Under the pieces are notes generated by a model. That model saw only the letters and a program-made list of their open reading frames with translations. It was not told where the DNA came from and did no database searches. Made by a program: the position numbers and the translations under genes. Positions 9,008 through 17,372 of a stretch of 64,000 bases of DNA are shown here, piece by piece (the first letter of the stretch is position 1; the number at the start of each line of letters is the position of its first letter). Origin of the DNA: an uncultured Saprospiraceae bacterium. Its GTDB lineage: Bacteria; Bacteroidota; Bacteroidia; Chitinophagales; Saprospiraceae. The stretch covers positions 1-64,000 of the forward strand of contig CALGLU010000026.1 in the NCBI GenBank assembly GCA_937959275.1, in the 5' to 3' direction.

Positions 9008-9032
9008 TTGCAGCAGCTATATAGCTGCTGCA
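9005..9032. repeat. 28-bp perfect palindrome over the dinB stop codon
   Basis: The palindrome has arms TTTGCAGCAGCTAT and ATAGCTGCTGCAAA with no mismatch. It encodes the last DinB residues (FAAAI) and contains the TAG stop near its centre. As RNA it can form a strong GC-rich stem of about 12 bp. No T-tract follows on the minus strand, so it is not a standard terminator. Confidence 0.8.
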
Positions 9033-10159
9033 AACCCAATCGCATCCTCCCCAAATCTCTTCCGAATCTTATCTCGCTGCTCCAGCAATTTGATCGCTTT
9101 TAGGCTATCGTCAAATAAACTAATCTGGTAATGCCCTGGGACCAGCCCGCTAAACTTTACACCGATCAGTCGGATGAGTTGGCGGCGATCATAGAGGCTG
9201 TCAAACAATTCGTGTGTCAGTCGAATCAATCCTGTATCGTTAGCCGTGTAAGCTATGCGTCGTTGCTTCGTGTAGGTGTTGAAGTCTGCGTAGCGGATTT
9301 TGACTGTGACGCAAGATGTCAACTTCAAGGTACTGCGAAGCTCGTAGGCAAGTTTGTCAACCATGCCCATCAATTTATGTCTGATCATCTGCAGGTCGAG
9401 CGTGTCTTCCATGAAGGTGCGCTCTTTGGAGATGGATTTTTTTTCGCTGTAAGGGATGACGGGTGTTCTGTCAATGGCATTGGATTGCTCCCATAATTTT
9501 TTGCCGTGTTTCCCAAATTCTCGTTCGAGTAAGCGGATCGGGATTTGGCTGAGGGTTTGGATCTGCCGTACGCCCATGAAGCTGAGCTTTTTGTGCATCT
9601 CTTTGCCGACGCCAGGGATTTTGCGAACAGGCAAAGGAGAAAGAAATGCCTTTTCCGTGCCGAAGGGCACCTCTTTCTCACCATTGGGTTTGCCTTCGCC
9701 AGTGCCCACTTTTGAGACTAGCTTATTGACGGATAAACCAAATGAGATTGGCAATCCGGATTCTTTAATAATGCGATGGCGTAATTCTTTGGACCATGTA
9801 TAACAACCAAAGTGGCGATCCATACCCGTCAGGTCCAGGTAGAACTCATCGATGGATGCTTTCTCCAACACTGGTGCATCTTCTGCAATGATCTCTGTGA
9901 CTAGCTTGGAGTAATAAGAGTAGCTATCGCCATCACCTTTAAGGACAAGCGCATCGGGGCAGAGCCGCAGAGCCATCTTCATTGGCATGGCAGAGTGGAC
10001 ACCAAAACGGCGCGCCTCATAGCTACAAGACGCCACGACACCTCGCCGACTCGTCCCGCCAATGATCAGAGGTTTGCCCAAAAACGAAGAATTTTTGAGG
10101 CATTCTACCGACACAAAGAAGGAGTCGAGGTCAAGATGTAGGACGGCGCGGTCAAACAT
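9017..10159 (-). CDS. dinB: Y-family DNA polymerase IV
   Basis: The protein is 380 aa from the ATG at 10159, which gives the family N-terminus MFDRAVLHLDLDSFFVSVE. A 21-residue upstream extension in the same frame does not look like protein. Catalytic acidic residues are visible: D10 and D12 in LDLDSF, and D104/E105 in SIDEFYLDL. GRRGVVASCSYEAR is the fingers segment, and IPGVGKEMHKKL is the helix-hairpin-helix. The C-terminal little-finger domain ends with SLFDD followed by a basic helix. It performs translesion synthesis and probably works with the DnaE2-like polymerase downstream. A 24-bp dyad lies 41 bp before the start. Confidence 0.9.
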   Translation of the reverse strand: MFDRAVLHLDLDSFFVSVECLKNSSFLGKPLIIGGTSRRGVVASCSYEARRFGVHSAMPMKMALRLCPDALVLKGDGDSYSYYSKLVTEIIAEDAPVLEKASIDEFYLDLTGMDRHFGCYTWSKELRHRIIKESGLPISFGLSVNKLVSKVGTGEGKPNGEKEVPFGTEKAFLSPLPVRKIPGVGKEMHKKLSFMGVRQIQTLSQIPIRLLEREFGKHGKKLWEQSNAIDRTPVIPYSEKKSISKERTFMEDTLDLQMIRHKLMGMVDKLAYELRSTLKLTSCVTVKIRYADFNTYTKQRRIAYTANDTGLIRLTHELFDSLYDRRQLIRLIGVKFSGLVPGHYQISLFDDSLKAIKLLEQRDKIRKRFGEDAIGFAAAI

Positions 10160-10199
10160 GAGTTTAGTTACTGTTTTATTATGTCGAAATAACCGTCTT

Positions 10200-10223
10200 T
10201 TTGTTGACGGAAAAGCCAACAAA
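10200..10223. promoter_or_regulatory. Dyad TTTGTTG-N10-CAACAAA upstream of dinB
   Basis: Perfect 7-bp arms with a 10-bp spacer lie 41 bp upstream of the chosen dinB start. The size and place suit a dimeric repressor such as LexA or an S24-family regulator, but the sequence is not a known SOS box that I can name. Confidence 0.35.
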
Positions 10224-10328
10224 TCTAATAGAAATATTTGGATGATGAAATAGGTAGTTGTATTTTTAACAATCTGAACGAAATAAATCGTTGTATCGTT
10301 ACTAGACTAACTTAGTTCAAATGAATCT

Positions 10329-10565
10329 ATGAAAATCGTTAATATCCACGAAGCAAAAACTCACCTGTCTGCACTTCTTAAATTAATTCAAGACGGACAA
10401 GAAGTTATCATTGCTAAAAAAGGTAAACCTATCGCTAGGTTGACTGAATATAATCAAAAGAAAACCCCTAGAAAAGGTGGACAACTGAACGGCAAAATCA
10501 AAGTGAGCGATTCATTTGATGAGTGGCCAGAGGATATTGCAAAATCTCTAGGAATCGTTGATTAA
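10329..10565 (+). CDS. Phd/YefM-family antitoxin
   Basis: This 78-aa protein has the classic antitoxin start MKIVNIHEAKTHLSALL followed by VIIAKKGKPIARL, the Phd/YefM DNA-binding fold, and a short acidic C-terminus (DSFDEWPEDIAKSLGI) that would wrap the toxin. The stop is immediately followed by the start of a PIN-domain toxin gene. Expected role: neutralise the toxin and repress its own promoter. The antitoxin-first order is typical. Confidence 0.9.
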   Translation: MKIVNIHEAKTHLSALLKLIQDGQEVIIAKKGKPIARLTEYNQKKTPRKGGQLNGKIKVSDSFDEWPEDIAKSLGIVD

Positions 10566-10949
10566 TTGAAGTACCTATTAGATACCCATATCATCATATG
10601 GTGGCTTGATCAAGAAGGAAAAACATTCCTTAAAGAAGAAGCAAAACGAATTATCGAATCCGTAGAAAACTCTATTTTCATCAGTTATGTGAGCATACTT
10701 GAAATTTCTATTAAAGTATCAATAGGGAAACTTGAAATAGATACGAATTACATAGATTTTTTAAAAGAAGACGCAATAGAGATTCTTCCGATTACAATTG
10801 CTGAAATCCAAATGCTAACAGATTTAGAATTACATCATAGAGATCCTTTTGACAGATTACTTATATGTCAAGCTATTCAAAATGGAATGACATTAATCTC
10901 AAGAGATCAGGAATTTAAAAAGTATGATGTGAAGATTATTGAGGGATAA
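10566..10949 (+). CDS. PIN-domain toxin (VapC-like ribonuclease)
   Basis: This 127-aa PIN domain starts at TTG, directly abutting the antitoxin stop. Catalytic acidic residues are in place: LLDTHIIIWWL (D6), the E of SILEISIKV, DPFDRLLICQA (two aspartates) and the terminal LISRDQEFKKYDV. Family members are Mg-dependent RNases that cut tRNA or rRNA. The WWL after DTHI is the subgroup usually paired with Phd/YefM antitoxins, as here. Zero-gap spacing and the rare TTG start suggest translation depends on the antitoxin reading frame. It appears intact. Confidence 0.9.
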   Translation: MKYLLDTHIIIWWLDQEGKTFLKEEAKRIIESVENSIFISYVSILEISIKVSIGKLEIDTNYIDFLKEDAIEILPITIAEIQMLTDLELHHRDPFDRLLICQAIQNGMTLISRDQEFKKYDVKIIEG

Positions 10950-11041
10950 TCCGTTTATCGGACTTTGAAAAATTGCCTAATGATCTTAAACCACCTATCT
11001 TTAGCTGCTAAGCTTAATTATAAATACATTAAATCTTAGCA

Positions 11042-11239
11042 GTGGAAAATAAAGATTTACTTTCAAGAATTACTATTAACCCGTTGATCTGTCATGGAAA
11101 ACCATGTATTAGAGGTTTAAGGTATCCCGTTCAAACACTTTTAGAATTATTGGCATCTGGAATGACACACCAGGAAATTCTTGAAGACTATGAAGATTTA
11201 GAAGAAAATGATTTACTCGCGGCATTGCATTTTATTTAG
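11042..11239 (+). CDS. DUF433 (antitoxin-like) protein, short
   Basis: This 65-aa protein begins at GTG and contains the DUF433 signature: ITINPLICHGKPCIRGLRYPVQTLLELLASGMTHQEILEDYEDLEENDLLAAL. Family members are usually about 75-80 aa and end in a longer helix; this one stops at ALHFI, so the end may be clipped. DUF433 proteins are normally antitoxins encoded just before a DUF5615 PIN-like toxin. No such toxin follows, so this looks like an orphan or decaying antitoxin beside the Phd-PIN pair. Confidence 0.75.
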   Translation: MENKDLLSRITINPLICHGKPCIRGLRYPVQTLLELLASGMTHQEILEDYEDLEENDLLAALHFI

Positions 11240-11375
11240 ATCATTTCATTGTTCACATTATAGCATCTTAAAAAAGGAACTTACCTGCCCTTTTTCTTAT
11301 ACTTCGATTAATTTCACTTTTTATTTCGCTTTTGCTTTGTTTTCCGTTTCTTTGCACAAAATTTAAAGACCTAAT

Positions 11376-11504
11376 ATGGCACATCACGAAGAAGACATGA
11401 ACTATGGCAAGAAAGGTGCTTGCTTCCTTAGGTTTTTACTATTCTTTGCTCTATTCATCATACTTATCATTTGGATATACCAAAAGAACCAGCAAGGCTT
11501 ATAA
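11376..11504 (+). CDS. Small single-span membrane protein, 42 aa
   Basis: This short ORF starts at ATG and reads MAHHEEDMNYGKKGACFLRF, then an uninterrupted hydrophobic segment (LLFFALFIILIIWIY, residues 21-35), and ends with QKNQQGL. The His/Glu-rich start, the basic pair before the membrane segment and the polar tail are what a real small membrane protein would show. It lies in a gap otherwise without genes, convergent with the dipeptidase. I do not recognise a family; conservation in relatives would decide. Confidence 0.5.
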   Translation: MAHHEEDMNYGKKGACFLRFLLFFALFIILIIWIYQKNQQGL

Positions 11505-11534
11505 TAATCGTTCGTCAAAAAAAGTCCCTTTCTC

Positions 11535-12701
11535 CTATTCTGGAAGATTCTCTAGCAAGAAGCGCTTCACATTTCCACCCATAATCGCACGGATTTCCTC
11601 TTCGGCAAACCCGACCTTCTGCATTTCCTCGACCAGTAGCGCGAAGCCGGTAATATCAAAGGGCGTCATCACACTTCCATCAAAGTCTGAGCCTAGAGCC
11701 ACATGCTCCACACCAACCAAGGCCTTCGTATACTGCATCGCCTTGATGATCCCTGGTATCCCTGTCTCCCCTATCGCTCCTTTAAAAAAAGCAATGCCAA
11801 TCAATCCTCCCTTCGCGGCGATTGCCTTCAAGTGCTTGTCAGATAGATTGCGTGGCGAATCATAGGTTCCCTTCACACCTGTATGAGATGTGAGAATGGG
11901 ACCATCATAATTAGCCAAGATGTCATCAATGATCGCCTCCGACGAGTGCGCCACATCCATGATCATCTGTTTGTCTTGCATCCGCTCCATCACCTCAAAT
12001 CCAAAACTCGTCAACCCGCCACCTGACAGACCATGCGCCGAGCCACCCATCTCATTATCAAAAAAATGAGTCGGCCCCAACATCCGTACACCCGCCTCAT
12101 AAAACCGATCTAAATTCCCAATCTCACCTTCCAGACAATGTCCACCTTCTACACCAAGCAATCCACCAATCACAGTTTTATCTACTTGTCTTCGCTTCAG
12201 CAGTTCTTCAAAATCTGACTTTCTTTTGACGACGATAAACCTATTATTAAATCGCGCAGCAAACCGATGGAGTTTTTTACACTGATATAAAGCCCGATTC
12301 ATCAAACTAAACCAGGTCCCGACAGCCTGACCCTGACCGATCGACAAGGCTGTGATCATGTCAAAGGTATTCCCATCATTCTTATGAAAATTTTGGCCTT
12401 TAGGTGATTTTGTGACAATCGTAAATGCCTGTAGCCCAATGTTCCCTTTCTGCATGCGTTCAAAATCAACATGCCCATAATTGGCTTCTTTTGTCAAATC
12501 ACGCCTCCAGAGCAACGCATCACAATGCATGTCCGCCACAAAATCCAAACTTGTGAATAAGGCCTGTGCTTTTTCTGAAACGATATATGGTCCTCTTCGA
12601 ATCACCTGATTCGCATCCTTCTCCACAAGCGGAGAGGCAATCAAGACAAATAAAAAATAGACTGCCAAAAGGGCCAATAAGCTTAACAACATTGCTTTCA
12701 T
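11535..12701 (-). CDS. Membrane dipeptidase, peptidase M19 (renal dipeptidase family)
   Basis: This 388-aa protein has an N-terminal hydrophobic segment (residues 4-25) that anchors or exports it. The M19 metal-site motifs are present in order: ADMHCDALLW (HxD), GVEGGHCLEG (the bridging Glu), MLGPTHFFDNEMGG, MDVAHSS, LTSHTGVKG and the late aspartate in LGSDFDGSVMTPFD. The enzyme hydrolyses dipeptides with a two-zinc centre, probably in the periplasm. A promoter -7 match (TACATTTG) lies 43-50 nt upstream. It is transcribed away from the small membrane protein and is not clearly in an operon. Confidence 0.9.
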   Translation of the reverse strand: MKAMLLSLLALLAVYFLFVLIASPLVEKDANQVIRRGPYIVSEKAQALFTSLDFVADMHCDALLWRRDLTKEANYGHVDFERMQKGNIGLQAFTIVTKSPKGQNFHKNDGNTFDMITALSIGQGQAVGTWFSLMNRALYQCKKLHRFAARFNNRFIVVKRKSDFEELLKRRQVDKTVIGGLLGVEGGHCLEGEIGNLDRFYEAGVRMLGPTHFFDNEMGGSAHGLSGGGLTSFGFEVMERMQDKQMIMDVAHSSEAIIDDILANYDGPILTSHTGVKGTYDSPRNLSDKHLKAIAAKGGLIGIAFFKGAIGETGIPGIIKAMQYTKALVGVEHVALGSDFDGSVMTPFDITGFALLVEEMQKVGFAEEEIRAIMGGNVKRFLLENLPE

Positions 12702-12743
12702 GAATCTTAAAATAAAATCTGAGGTTAGACACCCTCAGGAACA

Positions 12744-12751
12744 CAAATGTA
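12744..12751 (-). promoter_or_regulatory. Promoter -7 element TACATTTG for the dipeptidase gene
   Basis: It matches the Bacteroidota consensus TAnnTTTG on the minus strand, about 43 nt before the start codon. No TTTG at the -33 spacing is seen, so the call rests on one element. Confidence 0.4.
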
Positions 12752-12807
12752 CCTTCGCACTATCCATCCCGACGCTCACTTTGTTCGGTGCGAGGATTTC
12801 CGCTGCG

Positions 12808-12852
12808 CTCCAACTATCCACTATCTACTGTCTACTATTTACTATCCACTAA
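12808..12852. repeat. Degenerate CTATCCACTAT-type short repeat
   Basis: Units such as CTATCCACTAT, CTACTGTCTACTA and TTTACTATCCACTA follow each other in the gap between the dipeptidase and permease genes. It is a simple-sequence repeat, similar in style to the CAACACTC repeats elsewhere in the window. Confidence 0.6.
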
Positions 12853-14097
12853 TTACTCGTACCTCAACGACTCAATCGGATCTAAGCGCGATGCTTTTAG
12901 TGCCGGATATAAGCCTGAGATAATACCCACAAAGATACAAACGGACAGACCTAAAACAATCCATGGCCAAGGGATAATAAACGGACTTTTTGTAAAAATA
13001 GACACACCATTCCCAACAATGATTCCTAAAATAACACCAATAATGCCACCGATCTGGCAAATGACAATGGCTTCTGTCAAAAACTGGATGAGTATATTTT
13101 CGCGTGTCGCTCCCATTGCTTTACGTACACCGATCTCACGTGTTCGCTCTGTCACTGAGACTAGCATGATATTCATTAAGCCAATCGCTGCACCTAGTAA
13201 TGTCATGAGTGCGATGGCGATTGTCCCCCATCTTAATTGGCTCGTCATATCTGTTAGAATCTGAAGGATGCCATCGGACTTTCGTATCTCAAAATCATTT
13301 TCTTCTTTCGCTGATAAGCCTCTGATATTTCGTAAGGTGCCAATCGTTTGTGCTATGGATTGATCAATCATTGTTGCATCTGACACCGCAGAGATAATTG
13401 AATAATTTGTTTTCGCATGACCAAATTTTTGTTTGCCTAGCTGCAAAGGGATATAGACTTGCCGATCTGTTCCGCCTCCCATTGAGGAGCCTTTCTCCTC
13501 AAGCACACCAATGACTTTATAGCGATCCGCATTAAGAGAAATGGTTTTGCCAATCGCCATGTCCGTCTTTCCATTGAAGAGCTGTTCTACAATATTGCTT
13601 CCTAGCAACACTTTGTGCGTACCACTTTCTGATTCTGTTTTTGTAAAATTTCTTCCTGCTTCAATATTAAATGAAGAGACTTTGAAGTAATTGTTATCAA
13701 TTGCCATAATACCAATCGTCGGATTCGTTTCTTCGTCGCCGTACTTAACTGTTGATGACCGTGATCCTCTAAAATAGACTGAAACGAATGAGCCTCCCGC
13801 TTCCGTTGTTTTTTCTTTATACTTCATCGCTTGATCAAAGGCGATTGGTTCGGGTATTCCCCGACGTTGGCCTGGACGACGGGATTTTAATTGTTCTCTT
13901 GCGGGTACAATTTGAAATGAATTGGCACCGATTCTGGTAAAGCTATCACTCATCGAAAAAAGGATGGCGTCTATTGCCGTGAGAATTCCCACAAGACACA
14001 TGATACCTACTGCTATAATCAATAGGGTCAAAAACGATCTTAGAAAATTAGATCGTAGTGACAACAAAGCCATTTTTATATTTTCTAATAAGGTCAA
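12853..14097 (-). CDS. ABC transporter permease, MacB/FtsX family
   Basis: This 414-aa protein has the MacB layout. A first membrane helix (about 20-42, [20 protein letters not shown]) is followed by a large periplasmic MacB-type core domain (about 45-285). Three helices of the FtsX domain follow, containing the signature [16 protein letters not shown]. The protein ends with the usual [19 protein letters not shown]. The start is TTG, with an ATG eight codons later; the longer form fits the family better. Such permeases do mechanotransmission or export with a separate ATPase, which is not encoded next to it. Substrate unknown. Confidence 0.9.
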   Translation of the reverse strand: MTLLENIKMALLSLRSNFLRSFLTLLIIAVGIMCLVGILTAIDAILFSMSDSFTRIGANSFQIVPAREQLKSRRPGQRRGIPEPIAFDQAMKYKEKTTEAGGSFVSVYFRGSRSSTVKYGDEETNPTIGIMAIDNNYFKVSSFNIEAGRNFTKTESESGTHKVLLGSNIVEQLFNGKTDMAIGKTISLNADRYKVIGVLEEKGSSMGGGTDRQVYIPLQLGKQKFGHAKTNYSIISAVSDATMIDQSIAQTIGTLRNIRGLSAKEENDFEIRKSDGILQILTDMTSQLRWGTIAIALMTLLGAAIGLMNIMLVSVTERTREIGVRKAMGATRENILIQFLTEAIVICQIGGIIGVILGIIVGNGVSIFTKSPFIIPWPWIVLGLSVCIFVGIISGLYPALKASRLDPIESLRYE

Positions 14098-14145
14098 TAG
14101 CTATAATTTAGTTGGCAAGATACAAGTTCTTTCGTTTCTTCGTTA

Positions 14146-14164
14146 CTCAGGCTAGAAGCCTGAG
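14146..14164. repeat. Palindrome CTCAGGCTAGAAGCCTGAG
   Basis: This 19-bp hairpin has 8-bp arms and loop AGA. A second copy is at 15643-15661, and a half copy (AGAAGCCTAA) lies at about 14193. The two copies bracket the histidine kinase gene. Probably a small dispersed palindromic repeat or weak hairpin. Confidence 0.65.
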
Positions 14165-14205
14165 TAAATATTTACTTCAAAGTACAATATGTTCATACTA
14201 GAAGC

Positions 14206-15531
14206 CTAAACTACGCTAGCTACAAGCATCGTCTTTGGTAGTGAAACGCTAAAGGTGCTTCCTTTGTTCTCTTCAGAGTTTAATGTGATGTTGCCATCAT
14301 ACAGAGATATAGTTTTCTTACAGATGAATAAACCCATTCCACTTCCATAATATTCTGAGTTAGAATGTAGTCTCTCAAACGCATTAAATATTTTTTCGCT
14401 GTATTCTTTGTCTATCCCAATGCCGTTATCTGAAATATTGATTTTTATTTCTGTGTCTGTGTAGGTGCTTGAAATCTTTACGACCCTCTCTTCTTGATCA
14501 TTATATTTCCACGCATTTTCAATTAAGTTTTGGAATACATTATAAAAGTGAGAATATTTGGCTCTGATGACTGGTAAGTCGCCATAATTGATGACCAAGT
14601 CAGGAAATAATGTTGGGTTAAAATTAGTTATCAACGTTTGACAAAGTTCATTTAAATCTATTTCTTGTTCTTCTTCCCCGTTTTCAAGATCTAGTCTATT
14701 TAAATAGGTAATTGAATTAATCAACTCTTGCATTTGGTCAATTCCTTTTTGGGTATAATCTACATATTCATCAATTTTTTGATCTGACCCATTTAGCTTT
14801 CGTTTTATTAATCCGACAAAACTGGAGATGTTGCGCAGGGGTGTCCGCAAATCATGTGACACCACTGATGTAAATAATTCTAAATTTTGGTTTTGGCTTT
14901 CTATGTGGCTATTTTTTTCCTCCAATTGCTTATTTCTTAATTCGTTAATTCGCAACGAATTTTCAATTTCATATATATACTGTTTTACTTCTCTAATCAA
15001 AATAAAAGATAAAATGGCTGAGCCTATGATGGCAAATAAATAATTTATGTACTCACCTACATAGATTCGACTGTCTGGATTTATAGCACCGTAGGTGTTC
15101 ACGTAATAATAAGATGCTATAAAGAGGATAGAAATGAATACGGTTGATATGACAGCATATTTTGCGTTTTGATACAACAAGAAACTACAGGCGACAAATG
15201 TTGTTAAAATAGAATGCGCTTGAGATTCGAAGCCTGCATAGACCACTGTATAATTTATTAATAGTACTGAGTTAATTGTGATAATAATACTGCTTTGTAA
15301 TTGTCTTTTCTTTGATGTTGAATAAAATGTATATAAAGCTGCACAGATTGATATGCAGAAAAATATAGCTTGACTCTTGTAATCAGTGAATAGAAATAGG
15401 ACCGCATAGAATAGTGAAATACATAGCGTTAGTGTGCAAATGATATTGCATACTTCATAGGACAGTTTTTGAGCACTTGGATAGTCTTCTTCTATACCAA
15501 TTTGAGACACTCGTTTGAGTAACTTCAGCAT
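14206..15531 (-). CDS. Membrane-bound sensor histidine kinase
   Basis: This 441-aa protein has an N-terminal half (about 25-190) with roughly six hydrophobic segments and no recognisable periplasmic sensor domain. A coiled-coil linker (RINELRNKQLEEKNSHIESQ) follows. The HisKA domain contains the phosphorylation site VVSHDLRTPLRNISSF (His near residue 230). The ATPase domain has N-box ENAWKYN, G1 DNGIGID and G2 GSGMGLFICKK. All catalytic parts are present. No response regulator is adjacent, so this is an orphan kinase; the signal is unknown. It stands alone between two copies of a small palindrome. Confidence 0.9.
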   Translation of the reverse strand: MLKLLKRVSQIGIEEDYPSAQKLSYEVCNIICTLTLCISLFYAVLFLFTDYKSQAIFFCISICAALYTFYSTSKKRQLQSSIIITINSVLLINYTVVYAGFESQAHSILTTFVACSFLLYQNAKYAVISTVFISILFIASYYYVNTYGAINPDSRIYVGEYINYLFAIIGSAILSFILIREVKQYIYEIENSLRINELRNKQLEEKNSHIESQNQNLELFTSVVSHDLRTPLRNISSFVGLIKRKLNGSDQKIDEYVDYTQKGIDQMQELINSITYLNRLDLENGEEEQEIDLNELCQTLITNFNPTLFPDLVINYGDLPVIRAKYSHFYNVFQNLIENAWKYNDQEERVVKISSTYTDTEIKINISDNGIGIDKEYSEKIFNAFERLHSNSEYYGSGMGLFICKKTISLYDGNITLNSEENKGSTFSVSLPKTMLVASVV

Positions 15532-15642
15532 TTATATATTGCTTTCTACAATTAAGTGCAGTTAATTGAAGTGAAAATCTATCTCGAAAATAATGATTTT
15601 TGCTATTATGTAATGTCTAATCCGTCGCTATTGTACCTTATT

Positions 15643-15661
15643 CTCAGGCTAGAAGCCTGTG
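15643..15661. repeat. Second copy of palindrome CTCAGGCTAGAAGCCTGTG
   Basis: One mismatch from the copy at 14146-14164. It lies just past the stop of the inositol-phosphatase-like gene. Confidence 0.6.
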
Positions 15662-16453
15662 TCACTGAAAGTTAGTTTTTAATATATCGATCACATATGA
15701 ATGCACTTTGCCATTTGATGCGACGACTTGATTGCCTGTCTTGTGTGTCTGTCCTCCTTGGTAATCTGACACCTCTCCCCCAGCCTCTTTTACAATGAGC
15801 ATCCCCGCGGCTACATCCCAGATATTCAATTTAAACTCATAGTAACAATCAATTCTGCCTGCCGCTACAAAACACAAATCCAACGCTGCCGCTCCAAATC
15901 GGCGAATACCTCGAGCATGAAGCATCCAGTGCTCCAGTGTATTGATCAAAGGTTTAAAATTCATGTTTTTAGCATAAGGAAAACCTGTCGCCAGCACACA
16001 GTCATCAATTGATTCTTTTTGACTGACACCAATCGGACGGTCATTGACATATGCACCCTCACCTTTCAACGCAGAAAAACATTCTTCTCGCATCACATCA
16101 TAGACCACACCGATCACCATCTCATCCTTATACCTCAAAGCAATACTTACCGCAAAATGCGGAATCTTCTGTAGGAAATTATTCGTGCCATCGAGCGGAT
16201 CTATGATCCAGACCAAATCCCCTTCTGCCTGCTCGACCGTGTCTTCCTCTGTTATAAACGTCGCTTCCGGAATTAATTCTTGTAAGCGTTTAACGATCAT
16301 TTTTTCTGCCGTTTGGTCCACGTAGGTCACCAAACTATTATGATCTTTTGTGACGATCTGATCCTCGCTAACAGCATTGAGTTCTTTTCTGATAAATAGT
16401 GCGACCTCTTCGCTTAATGTTTTTACCTCTTGGCAAATCGTCTTAAAATCCAT
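15662..16453 (-). CDS. Inositol monophosphatase family protein (SuhB-like)
   Basis: This 263-aa protein carries all the metal-binding motifs of the family: ITEEDT (Glu pair), WIIDPLDGTNNFLQKIPHFA, and WDVAAGMLIVKEAGG near the end. The length is normal. The family includes inositol-1-phosphatase, fructose-1,6-bisphosphatase-like and PAP/CysQ phosphatases. Sequence alone does not choose among them, though the general pattern is SuhB-like. The enzyme is Mg-dependent and cytosolic. An intrinsic terminator separates it from the upstream nfu gene, so it probably has its own promoter. Confidence 0.88.
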   Translation of the reverse strand: MDFKTICQEVKTLSEEVALFIRKELNAVSEDQIVTKDHNSLVTYVDQTAEKMIVKRLQELIPEATFITEEDTVEQAEGDLVWIIDPLDGTNNFLQKIPHFAVSIALRYKDEMVIGVVYDVMREECFSALKGEGAYVNDRPIGVSQKESIDDCVLATGFPYAKNMNFKPLINTLEHWMLHARGIRRFGAAALDLCFVAAGRIDCYYEFKLNIWDVAAGMLIVKEAGGEVSDYQGGQTHKTGNQVVASNGKVHSYVIDILKTNFQ

Positions 16454-16465
16454 AGTGGGGTTTTT

Positions 16466-16500
16466 ATAAAAAAAAAGGAGTGATTAAACAACCACTCCTT
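16466..16500 (-). terminator. Intrinsic terminator after nfu
   Basis: On the minus strand, AAGGAGTG pairs with CACTCCTT around a 10-nt loop and is followed by a run of nine T. It lies 22 nt past the nfu stop. Confidence 0.85.
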
Positions 16501-16521
16501 ATTATTTCGTTTTAATTATTC

Positions 16522-17133
16522 CTAGCCCATTTCACTGACAACCTCTGTAACCTCTGGCACCATTCTTCTGAGCAAGCCTTCTATGCCTGACTTTAAGGTG
16601 ACGGTTGAGGACGGACAGCCACTACATGATCCTTGAAGCACAACAGTGACAATCCCTTCGTTAAAGGATTTGAATTCTATATTACCACCATCCATCTCAA
16701 CAGCAGGCTTTACGCTGGTCTCAATGATATCTTTTATCTTCAATACGACCTCCGCTGTATCTCCCGTATATTCATAGCCAATCCCATTCTCTTTCTCTAT
16801 CGCTGCCATCGCCTCACTAAAGCCTTCTTTCAAGATGACCTTATCATCTTCGACATAGGCTTTTATAAACTCCTTCAACTTCATCATCAGATCTACCCAT
16901 TTGAAATTGAACTCTTTCGTAATGGTGACAAAGTTATTACAGATATACACGCCCTTCACGTAAGGAAAATCAAATAATGCCGCAGCTAGTGGCGACCATT
17001 CATCAGCTAATTCTCGTTCTCTAAAATCTGCAGTGCCTTTATAGAGCATCTTGTTCGTTACAAATTTTAAAGATTCTGGATTCGGTGTTTGCTCTGTGTA
17101 AAGCATAACCGGATTTGTCGTTGTAGTACTCAT
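16522..17133 (-). CDS. nfu: Nfu-type iron-sulfur cluster scaffold/carrier
   Basis: This 203-aa protein is read from the ATG at 17133 (MSTTTTNPVMLYTEQTPNPE); a 13-residue upstream extension is unlikely. Residues about 10-95 are the Nfu N-terminal domain (TEQTPNPESLKFV, FPYVKGVYICNNFVTITK). The C-terminal NifU-like domain holds VEMDGGNIEFKSF and the cluster-binding CxxC in GSCSGCPSSTVTLKSGIE. It carries 4Fe-4S clusters to target enzymes in the cytosol. A -7 promoter match (TATCTTTG) lies 28 nt before the start and a clear terminator follows, so it is a single-gene unit. Confidence 0.92.
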   Translation of the reverse strand: MSTTTTNPVMLYTEQTPNPESLKFVTNKMLYKGTADFRERELADEWSPLAAALFDFPYVKGVYICNNFVTITKEFNFKWVDLMMKLKEFIKAYVEDDKVILKEGFSEAMAAIEKENGIGYEYTGDTAEVVLKIKDIIETSVKPAVEMDGGNIEFKSFNEGIVTVVLQGSCSGCPSSTVTLKSGIEGLLRRMVPEVTEVVSEMG

Positions 17134-17160
17134 GAGTTTCCTATTTAGAATGATTCTGCA

Positions 17161-17168
17161 CAAAGATA
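17161..17168 (-). promoter_or_regulatory. Promoter -7 element TATCTTTG for nfu
   Basis: Perfect match to TAnnTTTG on the minus strand, 28 nt upstream of the nfu ATG. No clear -33 TTTG. Confidence 0.45.
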
Positions 17169-17275
17169 ACACCTTTTAGATAAGATGTGTTTTAGGTTTC
17201 GGGGTTTTTTTGCTGAGTGGCCTATCAGAAAAAGCCTAAAGCTTATAATCATCATATCCATATCACACATTCTCC

Positions 17276-17283
17276 TATATTTG
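17276..17283 (+). promoter_or_regulatory. Possible promoter -7 element TATATTTG for metX operon
   Basis: Matches TAnnTTTG and would give a leader of about 80 nt before metX. The -33 element is not evident. Confidence 0.35.
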
Positions 17284-17322
17284 CGGCTCTATTTTTGTAT
17301 TTATTCTTATTTAGCATTGAAG

Positions 17323-17349
17323 TGATTTAAAAACATATTTTTAAGATCA
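17323..17349 (+). promoter_or_regulatory. Hairpin in the metX leader
   Basis: TTAAAAA at the left pairs with TTTTTAA at the right, with outer TGA/TCA pairs. It lies 24 nt before the metX start. It could be a regulatory stem-loop; it does not carry enough of the SAM-II consensus to be called a riboswitch. Confidence 0.25.
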
Positions 17350-17372
17350 TATTATTAAAACGAATCTGAGCA

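Noticed and set aside
11404-11865. 153-aa ORF on the plus strand
   Set aside because: It runs into the antisense of the dipeptidase; the 42-aa membrane ORF in another frame explains the start region better.
12788-13264. 158-aa ORF on the plus strand
   Set aside because: Covers a simple repeat and then the antisense of the ABC permease.
17320-17372. SAM-II riboswitch before metX
   Set aside because: The leader has a hairpin and some AAA runs, but not the conserved pseudoknot segments that I could match by eye.
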